Assembly (NCBI GenBank): GCA_016793305.1 | Contig: JAEUHU010000113.1 | Location: 1-7,568, forward strand | Origin: Planctomycetota bacterium | GTDB lineage: Bacteria > Planctomycetota > UBA1135 > UBA2386 | DNA: 7,568 bases | Reading direction: 5' to 3' | Shown here: in pieces, positions 7,420 to 7,568 of the stretch | Numbering within the stretch: position 1 is the stretch's first letter | How the letters are laid out: each line of letters opens with the position of its first letter | The notes under the pieces: generated by a model | Databases searched by the model: none | What the model saw: only the letters and a program-made list of their open reading frames with translations | Told to the model about the DNA's origin: nothing | Translations under genes and position numbers: made by a program

Positions 7420-7568
7420 GTGAACGACGCCCGCCCTCTCGCCATGGACACCAGCCCTGCTGCGGAAGCGCAGCAGCTTGCGCTCCTGGCGCGCATGACG
7501 CCGGCCGAGAAGTGGGCGGCGTTCGAGGACCTGCACCAGCTCGCCATCGCCATGGTGGAAGCGGGCAT
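7420..7568 (+). CDS. Small protein of unknown function, 3' partial
   Basis: An open frame runs from GTG 7420 to the right edge (49 codons plus 2 bases). An in-frame ATG at 7444 (residue 9) is an alternative start. The first 25 residues are Ala-rich and variable-looking. From residue 26 the protein reads MTPAEKWAAFEDLHQLAIAM, a charged amphipathic helix. This is reminiscent of short uncharacterised bacterial proteins that open with an MTP-x-E-K/R helix, but I cannot name the family from this fragment. Third positions in this frame are strongly G/C, and the frame follows a plausible promoter after a 66-base gap, which supports a real gene. It is probably a separate transcription unit from the glycan operon. 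No function is assigned. Confidence 0.6.
   Translation, partial: MNDARPLAMDTSPAAEAQQLALLARMTPAEKWAAFEDLHQLAIAMVEAG

Noticed and set aside
5815..7536. Minus-strand open frame of 573 codons opposite the fusion gene
   Set aside because: It has the same shadow composition, shows no motifs, and crosses the end of the real gene and the intergenic gap.

Overview
The window is very GC-rich, with codon third positions almost always G or C. It is densely coded on the plus strand only. All four complete gene ends use TGA, and two of the three internal gene junctions are 4-base start/stop overlaps. This suggests a high-GC bacterium. The style (large membrane glycosyltransferases, long multidomain sugar enzymes, little Shine-Dalgarno use, a possible leaderless promoter) would fit Planctomycetota, Myxococcota or a similar group, but nothing here fixes the phylum.

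Layout: (1) about 1-815, the 3' part of a zinc-ribbon SAM-methyltransferase-like gene that enters from the left edge. (2) 812-3277, a large multi-pass membrane GT-C-type glycosyltransferase ending in a soluble region and a probable beta-sandwich domain. (3) 3293-4384, a family 2 glycosyltransferase of the polyprenyl-phosphate-sugar synthase type with two C-terminal membrane helices. (4) 4381-7353, a 990-residue single-chain fusion of a PIG-L/LmbE zinc deacetylase, a GT-B (GT4-like) glycosyltransferase and a second GT-A (GT2) glycosyltransferase. (5) After a 66-base gap with a candidate extended -10 promoter, the 5' end of a small unrelated gene (7420 to the right edge).

Genes 1-4 look like one operon for a surface or secreted glycan. 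A reasonable working model is inferred from family knowledge. Gene 3 loads a sugar onto a lipid phosphate at the inner face of the membrane. Gene 2 uses a lipid-phosphate sugar on the outer face. Gene 4 adds two sugars and removes an acetyl (or similar acyl) group from an N-acyl sugar. Gene 1 methylates the product or a precursor. The sequence does not reveal substrates, and no known pathway (for example mycothiol or bacillithiol) can be assigned. The most unusual item is the deacetylase-GT-B-GT-A fusion. No RNA genes, CRISPR, insertion sequences or attachment sites were seen.
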